Assembly (NCBI GenBank): GCA_016707285.1
Contig: JADJIA010000005.1
Location: 1-64,000, forward strand
Direction: 5' to 3'
Origin: Ignavibacteriales bacterium
GTDB taxonomy: Bacteria > Bacteroidota > Ignavibacteria > Ignavibacteriales > Ignavibacteriaceae
Length of the DNA: 64,000 nucleotides
Shown here: piece by piece, positions 7,906-17,349 of the stretch
Numbering within the stretch: position 1 is the first letter of the stretch
Layout of the letters: each line of letters opens with the position of its first letter
The notes under the pieces: model-generated
Database searches by the model: none
Told to the model about the DNA's origin: nothing
The model's input: the letters and a program-made list of their open reading frames with translations, nothing else
Position numbers and translations under genes: made by a program

Positions 7906-8364
7906 TTAAAAGAGGGGGTTTGCTATCTTAAGCTGGTGGATTGATTTAAGGAGGTGTTTACCGTAAAGAGGTTCCGGAGAAAAACCGGAATCATTAAGGA
8001 AATAGTTTTCGTTTTTTTCAGGTGTCTTTGAGGTAGAGACAACTGTAACAACACTAACATTTTGTTGAACTTTGTCCACAGATTTGATCGAGAATTCATC
8101 ATCAATTTTGATCTGAGCGAGTTGGTCAGAACAGCAACTGATATTGTTCCCTTGTGAAAAGGAGGTTTCGTCACTATTTGAGGCTGAATTCTCTGTGTCG
8201 CAACAAGATTCTGTTTCTTCCGCCTTTTTCTCGTCTTTACAATCGCTGCACGAGACCAACGATTTAGTGCCTGTGATGTTGCACATATGCAATATCACCG
8301 GGAGACCGGCGGTAGAAAGTGTAAAAACAAAAATTAGACTTAGCGTCAGAAATTTCTTATTCAT
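7906..8364 (-). CDS. Small Cys-rich exported protein (HYC_CC_PP-like)
   Basis: A 152-residue protein from the ATG at 8364. It has an N-terminal hydrophobic segment and then the Cys pattern HMC, CSDC, SCCD, ISCCSD spread over a Lys/Glu/Ser-rich region. The pattern recalls the HYC_CC_PP family of Bacteroidetes, which sits beside TonB-dependent receptors; the exact family match is my recollection and unverified. The order Cys-rich protein, TonB receptor, YHS protein on one strand suggests a metal uptake or resistance unit. A longer frame begins at 8430, but its first 22 residues look unlike a signal peptide. A TATATTTG element lies only 6 nt before the chosen ATG, so the start or transcript leader is uncertain. 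Confidence 0.7.
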   Translation of the reverse strand: MNKKFLTLSLIFVFTLSTAGLPVILHMCNITGTKSLVSCSDCKDEKKAEETESCCDTENSASNSDETSFSQGNNISCCSDQLAQIKIDDEFSIKSVDKVQQNVSVVTVVSTSKTPEKNENYFLNDSGFSPEPLYGKHLLKSIHQLKIANPLF

Positions 8365-8489
8365 AGTGCCAAATATACATTCTGTTTTATTATTACACAA
8401 GTCTAATGAAAATCTCTGAAAAATATTCATATATGATATGGTGATGCAGGAAAATAAAGTAATAAACTGAAAAAGGCTTCAAACTGCAA

Positions 8490-8497
8490 TAATTTTG
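8490..8497 (+). promoter_or_regulatory. Candidate -7 element (TAATTTTG) for the DinB-like gene
   Basis: TAATTTTG fits TAnnTTTG and lies 75 nt upstream of the ATG at 8573. The gene also has a strong Shine-Dalgarno, AAAAGGAG, 7 nt before its start. No convincing -33 box is seen. Confidence 0.3.
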
Positions 8498-8572
8498 TTA
8501 AATTAAGTTTCGGAGTTAAACAATTTAATCAACTTTATTTGAAGAAAAACCAATCCAAAAAGGAGTAAAAAA

Positions 8573-9076
8573 ATGTTTGTTGAACAATTTTACAGTGAAT
8601 TTGAAATAGAATTTAAGGGTACACGCAGAGTTCTTGAAAACCTGGATTTTTCAAAATTCGATTATAAACCACACCCAAAGTCCTTTTCATTCAGACATTT
8701 GGCGCTACATGTTGCAAATATGCCAAACTGGGGATTTCTTACATTAAATTCCAATGAATACAGGATGAATCCGGAAGAGGCAAGTCTTGACAGAGACAAT
8801 CCACAGAGCAAAGAAGAGCTACTTGAATCATTCGATAAAAATGTAAATCAATTTATGGAGAAATTAAAGGGAACCACTGAAGAGCAGATGTTGGAGGTGT
8901 GGACTTTATATTTCCAGGATAAGGCATTGTTTGGACAACCAAGGCATATCGTTCTCAGATCCTCTGTGATGAATCACATGATCCATCACAGAGCACAACT
9001 CACAGTGTATTTGCGAATGAATGACCTGAAAGTGCCGGGGCTTTATGGTCCCAGTGCCGACGATCAGAAGTTTTAA
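8573..9076 (+). CDS. DinB-family (YfiT/DinB four-helix) protein
   Basis: A 167-residue cytosolic protein of the DinB superfamily. It has the metal-binding His positions typical of the family: FRHLALHVANM near the N-terminal third and VMNHMIHHRAQLTVYLR near the C terminus, with LYGPSADD at the end. DinB proteins are four-helix bundles that bind a divalent metal, and some are thiol-dependent transferases or hydrolases. The exact reaction cannot be read from sequence. The gene is transcribed alone, converging on the T9SS protein gene with a 21-nt gap. Confidence 0.85.
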   Translation: MFVEQFYSEFEIEFKGTRRVLENLDFSKFDYKPHPKSFSFRHLALHVANMPNWGFLTLNSNEYRMNPEEASLDRDNPQSKEELLESFDKNVNQFMEKLKGTTEEQMLEVWTLYFQDKALFGQPRHIVLRSSVMNHMIHHRAQLTVYLRMNDLKVPGLYGPSADDQKF

Positions 9077-9097
9077 TCTGCATCGCTTTACCTAAAC

Positions 9098-10447
9098 TTA
9101 TTTCAGGAGATTTATCTTTTTTACCGAATTCCCGATCGGGCTATTTAAAGTAAGAAGGTAAACTCCTGAAGGAAGTTCCGAAGCCTCAAATTCCATTTTG
9201 TGATTCCCCTCCGGTTTAAATCCACTATCAAGAACTTTAACCAATTCACCCAAAGTGTTATAAACAGATAGAGTTATATCGGTTGCTTCAGGAAGGGCAT
9301 AAGATATGGTTGTTGACGGGTTAAATGGATTTGGGTAATTGTCGAAGAGCATCACAGTTGTGGGAAGTAGGCCAAACTCAACCGTCTCCACTCTTGAATA
9401 GGAGACAGAACCGTCTAAATCTATTTGTTTGAGTCTCACTGATACAGCGCCGTTTTTGTTTAATTCCATAAAATGTGAATAATGAGTGAGATCAGTTGAG
9501 GTTCCTTTTCCATTGACAAATGCTTCAGTAGTGAAAACCACGCCATCATAACTTTTTTCAATTTCAAACCCAAAGTTATTCAGTTCGGTGGCTGTTGACC
9601 ATGAAACCAAAATGCCATTTTTCTGTTGGAGAGCTTCGAATGATGCAAGTTCAACCGGCAGTATATTGGTAAACTTGCTGCTGCCTGTGTTAACCACTTC
9701 TTTTGTATTATCCTCCTGAACAACAGCTATCGAATAAAGATTGGTATCGTTCCAAGCCGGCTCAAATTTATACCGGTAAACAAATTCATAATTACCCGCT
9801 GTGGTCGGGAAAATCTCACCGACGGAGCCCGGAACTGATTTTCTAAAGACATGCGGAAAAAATCTTTCACCGTTTGATCCGGGGGCAGTAGCATAATTTA
9901 TCGGGTGTTCAACTGCATAAACCCTTAATTTCCATGATCCGGCCGGCAAATCAGAAAGGAGGGCAGCTTTAACTCTAACTTCAACAGTATCCACTGAAAT
10001 TCGTGTGTGAGTCACTTCCAAACCGAGTGGAGACATAACTGCCATTCGGGTGTTATAAGCCCCAATTAAGTTAGTGGAATTAAAGGGCCAAACATCCACA
10101 ATTACTCCATCAACATTCAACCAGGGAGTAGCATTAACATTACCCTTCATGAATTGAATTCTGTCGCGGTTCTGCTGAATGTTATGTTGATACATTGGAT
10201 CAGAAACTCCGGGCCACCAGGCATGGTAGGTAATGGCAATTAATGAATCTGACATCTGCTCGATAAAAGCATTTAGAACAGGATTACTTGAAGCACATGG
10301 CCCGCAGGAGGCATTTGTGACTTCTTCAAAAAGAGGATATCTCTTAAATCCTGAAGTTAATTCATCAGAATTTTTTCTTCCACTTTGGGCATTTATACCC
10401 AATACAAAAACAATAAACAACAGACCGACAGTAAAAATTTTTTTCAT
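9098..10447 (-). CDS. T9SS-sorted Omp28-like secreted protein
   Basis: A 449-residue secreted protein. The signal peptide ends GINAQ. An Omp28-like/thioredoxin-fold domain (about 35-260) starts with PLFEEVTNASCGPCASSNPV, carrying a CGPC redox motif, and includes YHAWWPGVSDPM. A beta-sandwich of the kind seen in T9SS cargo follows (about 265-350, VSWSTATELNNFGFEIEKS). The C-terminal sorting domain (about 365-449) has NYPNPFNPSTTISYALPE and ends YLLTLNSPIGNSVKKINLLK. The sorting domain marks it as type IX secretion cargo attached to or released from the outer membrane. The C-terminal flavour is the one common in Ignavibacteria. Its role may be a surface thiol-disulfide function, which is inferred. 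Confidence 0.9.
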   Translation of the reverse strand: MKKIFTVGLLFIVFVLGINAQSGRKNSDELTSGFKRYPLFEEVTNASCGPCASSNPVLNAFIEQMSDSLIAITYHAWWPGVSDPMYQHNIQQNRDRIQFMKGNVNATPWLNVDGVIVDVWPFNSTNLIGAYNTRMAVMSPLGLEVTHTRISVDTVEVRVKAALLSDLPAGSWKLRVYAVEHPINYATAPGSNGERFFPHVFRKSVPGSVGEIFPTTAGNYEFVYRYKFEPAWNDTNLYSIAVVQEDNTKEVVNTGSSKFTNILPVELASFEALQQKNGILVSWSTATELNNFGFEIEKSYDGVVFTTEAFVNGKGTSTDLTHYSHFMELNKNGAVSVRLKQIDLDGSVSYSRVETVEFGLLPTTVMLFDNYPNPFNPSTTISYALPEATDITLSVYNTLGELVKVLDSGFKPEGNHKMEFEASELPSGVYLLTLNSPIGNSVKKINLLK

Positions 10448-10482
10448 GGTAATTTGTTTTTCTTATGTAAGAAACATTTAAT

Positions 10483-10511
10483 TAAATTTGAAACAAAATT
10501 ACTCAAAAATA
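10483..10511. promoter_or_regulatory. Divergent promoter region
   Basis: The 83-nt gap between the divergent genes holds TAAATTTG on the plus strand (10483-10490), 40 nt before the SGNH gene. Two minus-strand copies, TAATTTTG (10494-10501) and TATTTTTG (10504-10511), lie about 50-60 nt before the T9SS protein gene. All fit TAnnTTTG. Confidence 0.4.
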
Positions 10512-10530
10512 TAGAATTGGCTGTAAAAAA

Positions 10531-11130
10531 ATGAACAGAAACGAACACTTAATAGATCCTCACTATAAACACAGAACAACACTTTTTGAGAAAAGCATTG
10601 CACCTGAAGGAGCGATTGTTTTTCTTGGCGACAGTATCACCGAAATGTGTGAGTGGCAGGAGTTTTTCCCCGGTGAAACGATTTTAAACAGGGGGATTTC
10701 AGGAGACAGTACATTTGGGGTGATTGACCGGCTCGAAGGTATCATAAATCTGCAACCAAAAAAGATTTTTATTACAATTGGCGTAAATGATCTTCAAAGG
10801 CAATATCCCAAAGAAACAGTAATTAATAATATTAAAAAGACAGCCAATATTTTACTTGCGGAGACAAAAAGCAAAATATACCTTCAGTCAATTTTACCTG
10901 TGATCGAAAAAAAACTTCAAACCGGAATTAAAAACAGCACAATAGATTTGGTAAACGATGAGTTACGCAAGTTTTCCGAAGAGGAAAATATTGAGTTTAT
11001 TGATAATAACAAACTTATGAAAGACAGTTCAGGCAATCTGAATCAGGACTTGAGCAGTGATGGACTTCATTTGAATGGTGAGGCATACCGGCTTTGGATT
11101 GAAAATATCAGATCAAAAGTAAATGATTAG
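10531..11130 (+). CDS. Cytosolic SGNH/GDSL hydrolase
   Basis: A 199-residue SGNH-fold esterase or lipase without a signal peptide. Block I is VFLGDSITEMCEW (nucleophile Ser about 34), block II LNRGISGDST (Gly), block III TIGVNDLQ (Asn), and block V SSDGLHLNGEAY (catalytic Asp and His). The length and motifs fit the TesA/platelet-activating-factor acetylhydrolase-like group. The substrate is unknown. It is upstream of pyrG by 79 nt and may or may not share its transcript. Confidence 0.87.
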   Translation: MNRNEHLIDPHYKHRTTLFEKSIAPEGAIVFLGDSITEMCEWQEFFPGETILNRGISGDSTFGVIDRLEGIINLQPKKIFITIGVNDLQRQYPKETVINNIKKTANILLAETKSKIYLQSILPVIEKKLQTGIKNSTIDLVNDELRKFSEEENIEFIDNNKLMKDSSGNLNQDLSSDGLHLNGEAYRLWIENIRSKVND

Positions 11131-11209
11131 ATATCTCTGTTTTGCTTTGAAAAAGGGGAGCGGTATAAGTATATTAGAAGTTTAAATTATTTATTTTTAT
11201 GGAATTAAG

Positions 11210-12814
11210 TTGGTTAAGTACATATTTATAACCGGTGGCGTTGTTTCGTCAATCGGGAAAGGAATTACGGCTGCATCTTTAGGCTTGCTGCTTCAACAGC
11301 GAGGCTACCGGGTGACTATTCAAAAATTTGATCCTTACATTAATGTTGATCCGGGAACGATGAATCCTTTTCAACATGGTGAAGTATATGTAACCGAAGA
11401 TGGTGCCGAAACTGATCTTGATCTGGGTCATTATGAGCGGTTTCTTGGATTAAATATGAAGCGTGCCAATAACACAACCACGGGTCAGATTTACTACGAT
11501 GTAATAACCCGGGAGCGGCAAGGTGAATATCTCGGAGCTACCGTTCAAGTTATTCCGCATATCACTGATGAGATTAAAAGAAGGATGTGCAAACTCGGGG
11601 AATCGGGTGATTATGATATTATAATCACTGAAATAGGAGGAACAATTGGCGACATCGAAAGTTTGCCTTTTATTGAGGCGGTAAGGCAATTGCTCCATGA
11701 ATTTGGTAAAAAGAATGCGCTTACTATTCATGTAACATATGTCCCGTATATCCGTGCCGCAGATGAAGTTAAAACAAAACCAACTCAACATTCCGTAAAA
11801 GCGCTTTTGGAACTTGGGATACAACCTGATATTCTTGTATGCAGATCCGAGCGGATTCTCTCTCTTGAAATTCGGTCAAAAATAGCATCATTTTGTAATG
11901 TTGACAGTAAATCGGTTTTCTCTGCTCACGATTGTGATACCATTTACGAAATTCCTCTCGTATTACATCAAGAAAAAATGGATTTGGTGGTCCTGAAAAA
12001 AATGCGACTACAGGATACAAAAATTGAACTTGGAACATGGAAAAAATTTGTTTCAAAGATCAAAAATCCTGCTCATACAATCGAAATTGCAATCAGCGGA
12101 AAGTATATCGATTATCACGATGCTTACAAAAGTATTATCGAATCGTTTGTACATGCAGGTGCTGAAAATGATGTAAAAGTGAAAATTCGTTGGGTGAATG
12201 CAGAGGATTGTGAATCGGGTAATCTTGATGAAATATTTGAAGGAGTAAGCGGGATCCTTGTTCCCGGAGGTTTTGGTACACGAGGAATTGAAGGGAAGAT
12301 AAAGTCGATCAACTACGCCCGTATCAACAATATTCCATTTTTTGGAATTTGTCTTGGGATGCAGTGTGCAGTTATTGAATTTGCCCGAAATGAATGTAAT
12401 ATGCCAAGAGCCAACAGTTCCGAGATAAAAAAAGGAGCTTTTTCGGTTATCGATCTGATGCCGACGCAAAAAGGAATAAAAAACATGGGTGGAACGATGA
12501 GACTTGGTTCCTACAATTGTGTGATTGAACCGGGGACAAAAGCTGCCGAAGCCTATGGTGTTGAAGAGATTAAAGAACGACACCGACACAGATATGAACT
12601 GAACAATCAGTTTCGTGACAAACTGAAGAACAAAGGTATGGTTGTCAGTGGAGTATCTCCTGACGGATTTCTTGTTGAAATGATCGAATTAAGAGATCAT
12701 CCCTGGTTTGTTGCCTGTCAATTCCACCCCGAATTAAAGAGCAGAGCCACAAACGCACATCCACTGTTCAGGGAGTTTGTAAAAGCTTCAAAGATTTATT
12801 CATTTACCAAATAG
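11210..12814 (+). CDS. pyrG: CTP synthase
   Basis: Converts UTP, ATP and glutamine to CTP, the last step of pyrimidine nucleotide synthesis. It is full length at 534 residues. The N-terminal amidoligase domain starts with KYIFITGGVVSSIGKGI (nucleotide loop) and has the Mg/UTP region DPYINVDPGTMNPFQHGEVY. The C-terminal glutamine amidotransferase domain carries the nucleophile Cys in FFGICLGMQCAV and the His-Glu pair in CQFHPELKS. Translation must start at TTG (11210), because the conserved N terminus begins there. It heads a compact plus-strand run that continues through purN, purH, the mre genes and pyrF. Confidence 0.97.
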   Translation: MVKYIFITGGVVSSIGKGITAASLGLLLQQRGYRVTIQKFDPYINVDPGTMNPFQHGEVYVTEDGAETDLDLGHYERFLGLNMKRANNTTTGQIYYDVITRERQGEYLGATVQVIPHITDEIKRRMCKLGESGDYDIIITEIGGTIGDIESLPFIEAVRQLLHEFGKKNALTIHVTYVPYIRAADEVKTKPTQHSVKALLELGIQPDILVCRSERILSLEIRSKIASFCNVDSKSVFSAHDCDTIYEIPLVLHQEKMDLVVLKKMRLQDTKIELGTWKKFVSKIKNPAHTIEIAISGKYIDYHDAYKSIIESFVHAGAENDVKVKIRWVNAEDCESGNLDEIFEGVSGILVPGGFGTRGIEGKIKSINYARINNIPFFGICLGMQCAVIEFARNECNMPRANSSEIKKGAFSVIDLMPTQKGIKNMGGTMRLGSYNCVIEPGTKAAEAYGVEEIKERHRHRYELNNQFRDKLKNKGMVVSGVSPDGFLVEMIELRDHPWFVACQFHPELKSRATNAHPLFREFVKASKIYSFTK

Positions 12815-12828
12815 ATCGTTTTACCGGA

Positions 12829-13446
12829 TTGAATATAGCAGTTTTTGTTTCAGGGAGGGGTTCAAATCTTAGAGCCATCATCGAATCTAAAATACTGGCA
12901 GGTCTGGTTGAAGTTGTATTGGTTATCAGTGACAAAAGTGACTGTGGTGCCTTCAAAATTGCAGAACAATTTAATACAGGAACCGCAGTTGTTGGTAAAA
13001 AAGGGATTTCTTTTTCGGAACTGACAAAAATTCTAGACGAAAAAAAAACAGGGTTGATAGTTCTGGCGGGTTTTCTTAAACTTATACCAGCTGAATTTGT
13101 AAACCATTTTGAAAATCGGATTATTAATATTCATCCGGCACTGTTACCTTCATACGGTGGAAAAGGGATGTATGGTCATCATGTTCACGAAGCTGTTTTT
13201 AAATCGGGCGACAAAATCTCAGGACCGACAGTACATTTTGTGAACAGTGAGTATGACAGAGGTGCAATAATTTCACAGAAGTTTGTTGACATATCAAAAG
13301 CAAAATCAGCGGAAGAAATTGCTTCACTGGTGTTACAAGCGGAGCATATATTATTACCCGAAGTTGTTGGGCTTTTTGCCCAAAACAGAATAAAAATTGA
13401 AAATGGAAAAGTTAAGATTGTCAGTTTGGAAGAGCGACGATCATGA
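12829..13446 (+). CDS. purN: Phosphoribosylglycinamide formyltransferase
   Basis: Transfers the formyl group of 10-formyl-tetrahydrofolate to GAR in purine synthesis. It has 205 residues. Markers are the phosphate-binding start VFVSGRGSNLRAI and the catalytic Asn/His region INIHPALLPSYGGKGMYG, with the catalytic Asp in EYDRGAII. The start is TTG at 12829, 14 nt after pyrG. The end overlaps the purH start by four bases (ATGA), indicating translational coupling of two purine enzymes. Confidence 0.95.
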   Translation: MNIAVFVSGRGSNLRAIIESKILAGLVEVVLVISDKSDCGAFKIAEQFNTGTAVVGKKGISFSELTKILDEKKTGLIVLAGFLKLIPAEFVNHFENRIINIHPALLPSYGGKGMYGHHVHEAVFKSGDKISGPTVHFVNSEYDRGAIISQKFVDISKAKSAEEIASLVLQAEHILLPEVVGLFAQNRIKIENGKVKIVSLEERRS

Positions 13447-14975
13447 AAATGGAAAACAAATTGAAAAAATATGCACTGATTTCACTCACTGACAAAAGTG
13501 GTGTAAAAGAACTTGCCACCGCATTGATAAATTGTGGTTATTCACTTGTCTCAACCGGAAATACCGCAAAAGTGATTCAAGATTCCGGGATGGAATGTCT
13601 TGAGATAAGTAGCCTTACAGGATTTCCTGAGATACTTGGTGGGAGAGTTAAAACGCTAAATCCAAAAGTTTTTGGCGGAATCCTGGCGAGACGGGATAAC
13701 ACCAGGGATATCGAAGAACTTCTCGAACATGGTATTGATCTCATAGATGTGGTGGCAGTTAATCTTTACGATTTTTCCGGTGCTTCACAAAAGGAAGATG
13801 CGACAGTTGCAGATTTAGTGGAGAAAATTGACATTGGGGGAGTTTCTCTTATTCGGGGTGCTGCAAAAAATCATAAATTTGTATCGATTCTTACATCGCC
13901 AATTCAATATCCCGAATTTATCGAAAGATTAAGCAATAACAACCTTGATGAAGAATATCGACAATATCTTGCTGTTGAAGGATTTAAAGTAACCGCCGCC
14001 TACGATTCGATGATATCACAGGTGCTTGAAGAAAAAATAACCGGGGAAAACACAATACTCTCGATATTTGAACCGGAGAGAAGAGTACTTAGATATGGTG
14101 AAAATCCTCATCAAAAGGGGTATTTCTTTGGAGATTTTAGTGAATATTTTGAGCAGTTGATTGGGAAAGAGTTATCTTATAACAACATTCTTGACCTTTC
14201 TGCTGCAACCGAACTTGTTTGGGAGCTTGAGGAATTCGGCTGTGCGATTATAAAACACAGCAATCCGTGTGGAGTGGCGGTAAAAAAGAGTATATTTGAA
14301 TCGTTTAATGCTGCTCTTTCCTCTGATCCCGTTTCCGCTTTTGGTGGAATTGTAGTTTTTAACGGTCAGGTTGATGAAATTACCGCACTTAAATTAAATG
14401 AGATTTTTCTTGAACTGGTGGTTGCTCCTTCTTTCACAGAAGAGGCGATTGAGATACTAAGCAAAAAGAAACAGCGAAGAGTTTTGTTGCAGAAAAAGAG
14501 GGCAAACAACCCTTTTATCATCAGAAATGCAGCCGGAGGGTATCTTGTACAAGAAAATGACAGCTATTCCGGGGAGATTGAATCGGCAATCAATGTTTCG
14601 AAGGTGCCCGTTCAACCTGAGAGATTAGACCTTTGCAAGTTTGCCTGGACTGTCTGTAAAAATGTAAAATCGAATGCGATAGTGCTGGTAAAAGATGGTC
14701 AAACAATCGGAATTGGAGCCGGACAGGTATCGCGTGTAGATTCCGTAAAAATTGCCATTACAAAAGCCAAAGAATTTGGCTTTGATATTTCAGGTGCTAT
14801 TGCAGCATCTGACGCTTTTTTTCCGTTTGAAGACGGAATAAATTTATTGGCTGAGGCGGGAGTAACCGAGATTGTGCAACCCGGTGGATCTGTAAGAGAC
14901 ACCGAAGGGATTGAAGCCGCCGACAGACACAATATTTCAATGATTTTTACAAAAATCAGACACTTTAAACACTGA
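13443..14975 (+). CDS. purH: Bifunctional AICAR formyltransferase/IMP cyclohydrolase
   Basis: Catalyses the last two steps of IMP synthesis. It has 510 residues. The N-terminal MGS-like cyclohydrolase domain (about 1-195) shows LISLTDKSGVKELA, STGNTAKVI, GGRVKTLNPKVFGGIL and KIDIGGVSLIRGAAKNH. The AICAR transformylase domain follows, with RYGENPHQKGYF, CAIIKHSNPCGVAV, SDPVSAFGGIVV and SDAFFPFEDGINLL. The start overlaps purN. mreB begins 11 nt after the stop. Confidence 0.97.
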   Translation: MKMENKLKKYALISLTDKSGVKELATALINCGYSLVSTGNTAKVIQDSGMECLEISSLTGFPEILGGRVKTLNPKVFGGILARRDNTRDIEELLEHGIDLIDVVAVNLYDFSGASQKEDATVADLVEKIDIGGVSLIRGAAKNHKFVSILTSPIQYPEFIERLSNNNLDEEYRQYLAVEGFKVTAAYDSMISQVLEEKITGENTILSIFEPERRVLRYGENPHQKGYFFGDFSEYFEQLIGKELSYNNILDLSAATELVWELEEFGCAIIKHSNPCGVAVKKSIFESFNAALSSDPVSAFGGIVVFNGQVDEITALKLNEIFLELVVAPSFTEEAIEILSKKKQRRVLLQKKRANNPFIIRNAAGGYLVQENDSYSGEIESAINVSKVPVQPERLDLCKFAWTVCKNVKSNAIVLVKDGQTIGIGAGQVSRVDSVKIAITKAKEFGFDISGAIAASDAFFPFEDGINLLAEAGVTEIVQPGGSVRDTEGIEAADRHNISMIFTKIRHFKH

Positions 14976-14985
14976 GGAATTGTTA

Positions 14986-16011
14986 ATGGGATTGTTCGAT
15001 TTTTTAGCAAATGACATAGCGATCGATTTAGGTACTGCAAACACTCTTATTCATGTTAAGGGTAAGGGGATCATTTTAAATGAGCCTTCAATCGTTGCGT
15101 TTGACCGAAACACGAGAAAAATTATTGCTCTGGGAAACAAAGCAAAAGAGATGATGGGAAGAGAACATCGCGATATTAAAGTTACCAGACCGATGAGAGA
15201 TGGTGTAATTGCTGACTTTGAAATAGCAGAGGGGATGATAAGAGCGTTTATCAAAAAAGTGAACTCAGGAATTGTTTCCGCCAGAAAAGTGGTTATTGCT
15301 GTTCCAAGTGGAGTTACTGAAGTTGAAAAGAGAGCTGTCCGAGACAGTGCCGAGCATGCCGGAGCGAAAGAAGTTCATTTAATCTCTGAACCGATGTCAG
15401 CTGCAATTGGAATTGGCATTGATGTTTCCCGGCCTGAAGGTAACATGGTAATTGATATTGGTGGTGGAACCACAGAGATTGCTGTTATCGCATTATCCGG
15501 CATAGTGGTTGAGGAATCAATCAAAGTTGCCGGTGACGAAATGAATGAGGCAATTGTAAGTTTTTTCAGAAGAAACTACAACATCCTGATTGGTGAAAGA
15601 ACCGCAGAAGCCATTAAATGTCAGGTTGGCTCTGCAATGGCACTCCCTGAAGAGCTTACAATCGAAGTAAAAGGAAGGGATTTGGTAGGCGGGGTCCCCA
15701 AAAAAGTTGAGGTTTCATCTGTAGAGATCAGAGATGCACTCGAAGGTCCTGTTGTTGCCATATTGGAAGCTGTAAGAAGATTACTCGAGAGAACAGGTGC
15801 TGAACACTCTGCAGATATTCACAGCTCCGGGATCATGCTTTCGGGGGGTGGTGCGCTGTTGAAGGGACTTGACAAAAGAATCAGACTTGAAACAAATCTC
15901 CCTGTGCATATTGCAGAGGAACCGTTAACGGCAGTTGTGAGAGGTGCCGGCAGAGTGATAGACAATCTTAACGGCTATTCTTCAGTATTGATAAGGCATC
16001 GCCGCTATTAG
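14986..16011 (+). CDS. mreB: Rod-shape-determining protein MreB
   Basis: A bacterial actin homologue that guides lateral cell-wall synthesis from the inner membrane face. It has 341 residues from the ATG at 14986, preceded by GAGGA at good spacing; a TTG two codons earlier is rejected. Visible motifs are the phosphate-1 loop IAIDLGTANTLIHVKGKG, the actin-family phosphate-2 loop MVIDIGGGTTEIAVIALSG, and the adenosine motif GIMLSGGGALLKGLD. It is followed directly by mreC, mreD, PBP2 and rodA. Confidence 0.97.
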   Translation: MGLFDFLANDIAIDLGTANTLIHVKGKGIILNEPSIVAFDRNTRKIIALGNKAKEMMGREHRDIKVTRPMRDGVIADFEIAEGMIRAFIKKVNSGIVSARKVVIAVPSGVTEVEKRAVRDSAEHAGAKEVHLISEPMSAAIGIGIDVSRPEGNMVIDIGGGTTEIAVIALSGIVVEESIKVAGDEMNEAIVSFFRRNYNILIGERTAEAIKCQVGSAMALPEELTIEVKGRDLVGGVPKKVEVSSVEIRDALEGPVVAILEAVRRLLERTGAEHSADIHSSGIMLSGGGALLKGLDKRIRLETNLPVHIAEEPLTAVVRGAGRVIDNLNGYSSVLIRHRRY

Positions 16012-16012
16012 G

Positions 16013-16846
16013 ATGAATCAATTTTTTATTGCGCTCCTCCGGTCATTCAAAGCATATCTGATTTTGATTGCTTTGGTTATCGCCTCCTTTATGTTAATGT
16101 CGATTAGTGAACATGAATCCACACAGAGGTTGCGCTCACTTGCACTTTCAACATTTTCACAGGTCTCAGGAATCTTTGGTTATGTAAATTTTATTTCAGA
16201 CATGAGATCTGAAAACGAAAAACTCCGCAGAAGAAATGCTGAGTTGATGCTCGAGAATAACCAGTTAAGAGAATTTGGACTTGAAAACCGTGAACTTCGA
16301 GATATGCTTGCTTTTGAAGATACCTCCTCCTACGATCTTATTGCAGCCGAAGTTATCGCCAAATCTTTTTTGGCAGATCAAATAAACTTCACAATAAATC
16401 GTGGTGCAGCAGATTCAGTTAAGCCCGGTATGCCGGTCATTTCACAGACCGGATTAGTCGGGATTGTTTACACCACCTCCGATAAATATTCCATCGTAAG
16501 AACCTATAAGAATGTAAATCTTAAACTCATCGTAAAATTATTAAATTCGGGAACACCGGGAATCCTTAAATGGAACGGTACCGAACTCGTGATGCAGGGG
16601 ATACCCAAAACACTTCAAATTCAAAAAGGTGAGAGAATAGTAACTTCAGAAGTCAGTTCTTTAATTGGAATAAATATCCCTGTTGGTGAAGTTGCGCGAA
16701 TTCTAAATCCTGAAAGTGGATTGTTTAACGATTTGCTTCTCACTCCATTGGCTGACCTTAACAGCACTGATAACATCTTTGTTATGAGAATGATTCAGAG
16801 TAAAAAAGTTGACAATTACGAACTTAATTACCTGAACACTAAATGA
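16013..16846 (+). CDS. mreC: Rod-shape-determining protein MreC
   Basis: A bitopic membrane protein of 277 residues and scaffold of the elongation complex. It has an N-terminal transmembrane helix (about 13-32), a coiled coil (about 62-98, SENEKLRRRNAELMLENNQL) and a periplasmic beta-barrel domain (about 105-260, including GMPVISQTGLVGIV and PVGEVARI). It starts 1 nt after mreB and overlaps mreD by 4 nt. Confidence 0.94.
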   Translation: MNQFFIALLRSFKAYLILIALVIASFMLMSISEHESTQRLRSLALSTFSQVSGIFGYVNFISDMRSENEKLRRRNAELMLENNQLREFGLENRELRDMLAFEDTSSYDLIAAEVIAKSFLADQINFTINRGAADSVKPGMPVISQTGLVGIVYTTSDKYSIVRTYKNVNLKLIVKLLNSGTPGILKWNGTELVMQGIPKTLQIQKGERIVTSEVSSLIGINIPVGEVARILNPESGLFNDLLLTPLADLNSTDNIFVMRMIQSKKVDNYELNYLNTK

Positions 16847-17349
16847 ATAATAACAAATATCTAAAGTACCTGTTGCCGGTGGCTTACCTGATCCCACTTC
16901 TGTTTGTTCAGGTGGTTTTTGTCCCTTTTATCTCCATCGAAACCATTATACCTGATCTGATACTTATTCTTGTTGTTCACACTGCTGTGAAACACGGTCA
17001 GATCCCGGGAACTCTTTTTGGATTTGGTGCCGGATTAATATTTGATCTGGTAACAGGGAATATGCTGGCAAGTTCTGCGCTTGCAAAAACACTTGCCGGT
17101 TTTACGGCAGGTTATTTCAGTACCAACAGGATTGATATAAATCTTGGCTCATACAGATTCATCTTTATAATCGTTCTCGCTGCATTCATAAATTCCTCCA
17201 CATTCGCTTTGGTAACAAATTTCGACCTTAATAATAATTTCCTGAAACTTATTTTTGAACAGGGAATTACTCCCGCTTTATACACCGGATTCGTCAGTGC
17301 AATCTGGGTATTTACAATCCCCAAAAAACAAGGTGACTGGTTAAAATGA
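16843..17349 (+). CDS. mreD: Rod-shape-determining protein MreD
   Basis: An integral membrane protein of 168 residues with about five to six transmembrane helices and the MreD signature region IIPDLILILVVHTAVKHG and GFGAGLIFDLVTGNML. MreD is poorly conserved in sequence, but its length, topology and position between mreC and PBP2 are decisive. It overlaps both neighbours by 4 nt. Confidence 0.9.
   Translation: MNNNKYLKYLLPVAYLIPLLFVQVVFVPFISIETIIPDLILILVVHTAVKHGQIPGTLFGFGAGLIFDLVTGNMLASSALAKTLAGFTAGYFSTNRIDINLGSYRFIFIIVLAAFINSSTFALVTNFDLNNNFLKLIFEQGITPALYTGFVSAIWVFTIPKKQGDWLK

Noticed and set aside
12053..12589. 178-codon open frame antisense to pyrG
   Set aside because: Shadow of the conserved pyrG gene; no domain or ribosome site.
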